9,835 bases of DNA, from assembly GCA_011322575.1 (NCBI GenBank), contig DRMK01000299.1:1-9835 (forward strand). The letters are read 5' to 3'. Positions 7,836 through 9,835 of this stretch are shown one piece after another. How positions within the stretch are numbered: the stretch's first letter is position 1; the number at the start of each line of letters is the position of its first letter. This DNA comes from Gammaproteobacteria bacterium (GTDB taxonomy: Bacteria > Pseudomonadota > Gammaproteobacteria > Thiohalospirales > Thiohalospiraceae). The position numbers and the translations under genes were made by a program. Under the pieces are notes generated by a model, which worked only from the letters and a program-made list of their open reading frames with translations, was not told the DNA's origin and did not search any database.

Positions 7836-7870
7836 CCGCATCTTATCAGACAAATCCGGTACCGCGACCC

Positions 7871-9238
7871 ATGGAACTCTCCTCCCTGACCGCAATCTCC
7901 CCCGTGGATGGCCGCTACGCCTCCAGGACCGCCGAGCTGCGCCCCATCTTCAGCGAATTCGGCCTCATCCGCCACCGCGTGCTGGTGGAGATCCGCTGGC
8001 TGCAGATGCTGGCCGCCCATCCCGGCATTCCCGAGGTGCCGGGGCTGAGCGAACACGCCAGCCACATCCTGGATGGAATCGCGGAGAACTTCAGCAGCGA
8101 CGACGCCAACCGGGTGAAGAACATCGAGCGCACCACCAACCACGACGTGAAGGCGGTGGAGTATTTCCTCAAGGAGAGAGTCGCCGGCAACCGCGAGCTG
8201 GAGGCGATCAGCGAGTTCATCCACTTCGCCTGCACCTCGGAGGACATCAACAACCTGGCCTACGGCCTGATGCTGCGCGAGGCGCGCAGCCAGATCCTGC
8301 TGCCGATGATGGACCAGCTCATCGACGCCATCCGCGATCTGGCGCACCGCTATGCCGAACGGCCCATGCTCTCCCGCACCCACGGCCAGCCCGCCTCTCC
8401 CACCACCCTGGGCAAGGAGATGGCCAACGCCGCCTTCCGCCTGCGCCGCCAGCGGGAGCAGGTGATGATGGTCCCGCTGCTGGGCAAGATCAACGGCGCG
8501 GTGGGAAACTACAACGCCCACCTGGCCAGCTATCCGGATCTGGACTGGCAGCAGATCGCCGCCGACTTCGTCACCAGCCTGGGGCTGGACTGGAATCCCT
8601 ACACCACCCAGATCGAACCGCACGACTACATCGCCGAGCTGTTCGACGCGGTGCGCCGCTTCAACACCGTGCTGCTGGATTTCGACCGCGACATCTGGGG
8701 CTACATCGCGCTGGGCTACTTCAGGCAGAGGACCGTGGCCGGCGAGGTGGGCTCCTCCACCATGCCCCACAAGGTCAACCCCATCGACTTTGAGAACTCC
8801 GAGGGAAACCTGGGGCTGGCCAACGCCCTGTTCGAACACCTGGCCGGCAAGCTGCCCGTATCACGCTGGCAGCGCGACCTGACCGACTCCACCGTACTGC
8901 GCAACCTGGGGGTCGGGATCGCCTACTCCAGCATAGCCTGGCAGGCCACCCTGAAGGGGATCGCCAAGCTGGAGATGGATGCGCAGCGCCTGGATGCGGA
9001 TCTGGAGCAGGCCTGGGAGGTGCTGGCGGAGCCGATCCAGACCGTGATGCGCCGCTACGGCATCGACCAGCCCTACGAGAGGCTGAAGCAGCTCACCCGC
9101 GGCAAGGGGATCGATCGCCGGTCGCTGCACGACTTTATAGAAACGCTCGAGATCCCCGAAGATGAGAAACAGCGGCTGCGCAACCTGACCCCCGCGCAGT
9201 ACATCGGCAACGCAGCCGAACAGGCGCGCAGTCTGTGA
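7871..9238 (+). CDS. purB: Adenylosuccinate lyase PurB
   Basis: The 455-residue protein catalyses two fumarate-releasing steps of purine synthesis: SAICAR to AICAR in the inosinate pathway, and adenylosuccinate to AMP. It is a cytosolic homotetramer of the fumarase/aspartase superfamily. The N-terminus MELSSLTAISPVDGRY and the whole length (456 in E. coli) match the E. coli-type enzyme. Visible active-site elements are RTTNHDVKAVEYFLKE, the catalytic His171 in THGQP, and the signature loop GSSTMPHKVNP at 294-304 with Ser295, the same numbers as in E. coli. I chose ATG 7871 because homologues begin exactly there; an in-frame ATG at 7811 would add 20 residues of no family character. No strong ribosome-binding site precedes 7871. 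The stop overlaps the yceF GTG by 4 bases. In E. coli purB sits beside hflD and mnmA and is repressed by PurR; I see neither neighbour nor a clear PurR operator here. Confidence 0.98.
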   Translation: MELSSLTAISPVDGRYASRTAELRPIFSEFGLIRHRVLVEIRWLQMLAAHPGIPEVPGLSEHASHILDGIAENFSSDDANRVKNIERTTNHDVKAVEYFLKERVAGNRELEAISEFIHFACTSEDINNLAYGLMLREARSQILLPMMDQLIDAIRDLAHRYAERPMLSRTHGQPASPTTLGKEMANAAFRLRRQREQVMMVPLLGKINGAVGNYNAHLASYPDLDWQQIAADFVTSLGLDWNPYTTQIEPHDYIAELFDAVRRFNTVLLDFDRDIWGYIALGYFRQRTVAGEVGSSTMPHKVNPIDFENSEGNLGLANALFEHLAGKLPVSRWQRDLTDSTVLRNLGVGIAYSSIAWQATLKGIAKLEMDAQRLDADLEQAWEVLAEPIQTVMRRYGIDQPYERLKQLTRGKGIDRRSLHDFIETLEIPEDEKQRLRNLTPAQYIGNAAEQARSL

Positions 9239-9828
9239 AGCTGATCCTCGCCTCCAGCTCCCCCTGGCGGCGCCGGCTGCTGGAGAGGCTGGGGGTGCCG
9301 TTCACCACCTGCGCACCGGAGATCGACGAAACCCCGCTCCCCGATGAGCCCCCCGAGGCGCTGGTGACCCGCCTGGCGGAGCTCAAGGCCAGGGCGGTGG
9401 CCGCCAACCATCCCGGCTCCCTGGTGATCGGATCCGACCAGGTGGCGGTGCTGGAGGGCGCCATCATCGGCAAACCCGGCGGTCACCAGCAGGCGGTGCG
9501 CCAGCTCCGGGCCGCTTCGGGAAAACGGGTGCTGTTTCACACCGGACTGTGCCTGCTGAACAGCGCCAGCGGCGCGCTGCAGCTGGACAGCGTCCCCTTC
9601 GCGGTGCGGTTCCGGAGGCTGGAACCGCATCAGATTGAGAACTACCTGCGCCGGGAACAGCCCTACGGCTGCGCCGGCAGCTTCAAGTCGGAGGGGCTCG
9701 GCGTGGCCCTGTTCCAGGGCATGGAGGGGGAGGACCCCAGCGCACTGATCGGCCTGCCGCTGATCCGGCTGGTGGACATGCTACAAAGAGAAGGGGTGGA
9801 TGTTCTCGGCGGAGAGGACCCGCTATAA
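9235..9828 (+). CDS. yceF: 7-methyl-GTP pyrophosphatase, Maf family (YceF type)
   Basis: This 197-residue Maf/HAM1-superfamily protein hydrolyses noncanonical nucleoside triphosphates to the monophosphate and pyrophosphate. The YceF branch prefers 7-methyl-GTP, whereas the YhdE branch prefers dTTP and UTP. Visible motifs are the N-terminal LILASSSPWRRRLL with Ser and Arg residues that bind the triphosphate, the acidic PEIDETP, the catalytic-site GSDQV with Asp68, and CAGSFKSEG at 146-154. The Trp in SPWRR, the Gln in SDQ and the CAGSFKSEG string match E. coli YceF rather than YhdE. The GTG start lies inside the purB stop (GTGA, 9235-9238) and gives exactly the family N-terminus; with no good ribosome-binding site, it probably relies on translational coupling to purB. 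In E. coli yceF lies next to yceD-rpmF, so pairing with purB is a different arrangement. Only 7 bases follow the stop in the window. Confidence 0.95.
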   Translation: MKLILASSSPWRRRLLERLGVPFTTCAPEIDETPLPDEPPEALVTRLAELKARAVAANHPGSLVIGSDQVAVLEGAIIGKPGGHQQAVRQLRAASGKRVLFHTGLCLLNSASGALQLDSVPFAVRFRRLEPHQIENYLRREQPYGCAGSFKSEGLGVALFQGMEGEDPSALIGLPLIRLVDMLQREGVDVLGGEDPL

Positions 9829-9835
9829 CCGCCAT

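Noticed and set aside
6041..7870. Upstream extension of the purB frame for about 610 codons
   Set aside because: It is the codon-on-codon antisense of the GH123-like gene, and a Pro/Gln/His-rich translation is typical of such shadows; PurB homologues begin at 7871.
7790..8839. Upstream extension of the GH123-like frame into the antisense of purB
   Set aside because: Same antisense effect; the translation there is low-complexity and unlike the family, and the signal anchor marks the real start near 7789-7812.

Overview
The window looks like a chromosomal segment of a GC-rich proteobacterium, most likely a gammaproteobacterium. This rests on three observations made by eye. The coding regions are strongly GC-rich with G/C-ending codons. 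PurB is almost collinear with the Escherichia coli enzyme, so that His171 and Ser295 fall at the same numbers. The Maf protein belongs to the YceF branch, and a complete tamA-tamB pair is present. I cannot name the genus, and no search was run.

Layout. Bases 1-342 hold no convincing gene. The first ~65 bases are clearly AT-richer than the rest and contain short repeats, so this may be a composition boundary or remnant. On the + strand, bases 343-5959 form a tight three-gene unit: a DUF502 inner-membrane protein, then tamA (outer-membrane Omp85-type barrel), then tamB (inner-membrane-anchored, periplasm-spanning AsmA-like protein). Each junction is a 4-nt stop/start overlap of the form GTGA. 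The unit is entirely about the cell envelope.

On the - strand, bases 7789-5834 encode a membrane-anchored or secreted GH123-like/DUF4091 protein that converges on tamB and runs 126 nt into its 3' end in antisense. Its 5' end is odd. A good ribosome-binding site and ATG (7812) lie upstream but are out of frame, opening an 8-codon reading frame that stops in a GTGA overlap with the in-frame GTG at 7789. This could be a one-base indel, a sequencing error, or translational coupling.

After a 58-bp divergent spacer, purB (adenylosuccinate lyase, 7871-9238) and yceF (7-methyl-GTP pyrophosphatase, Maf family, 9235-9828) form a + strand pair, again with a GTGA overlap. The last 7 bases hold nothing that can be called.

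Most of the window is housekeeping and envelope biogenesis. I see no CRISPR array, RNA gene, intact mobile element or defence system. The items most worth a second look are the GH123-like gene (start anomaly, antisense overlap, unusual company), the coupling of DUF502 to the TAM genes, and the unexplained first ~250 bases.
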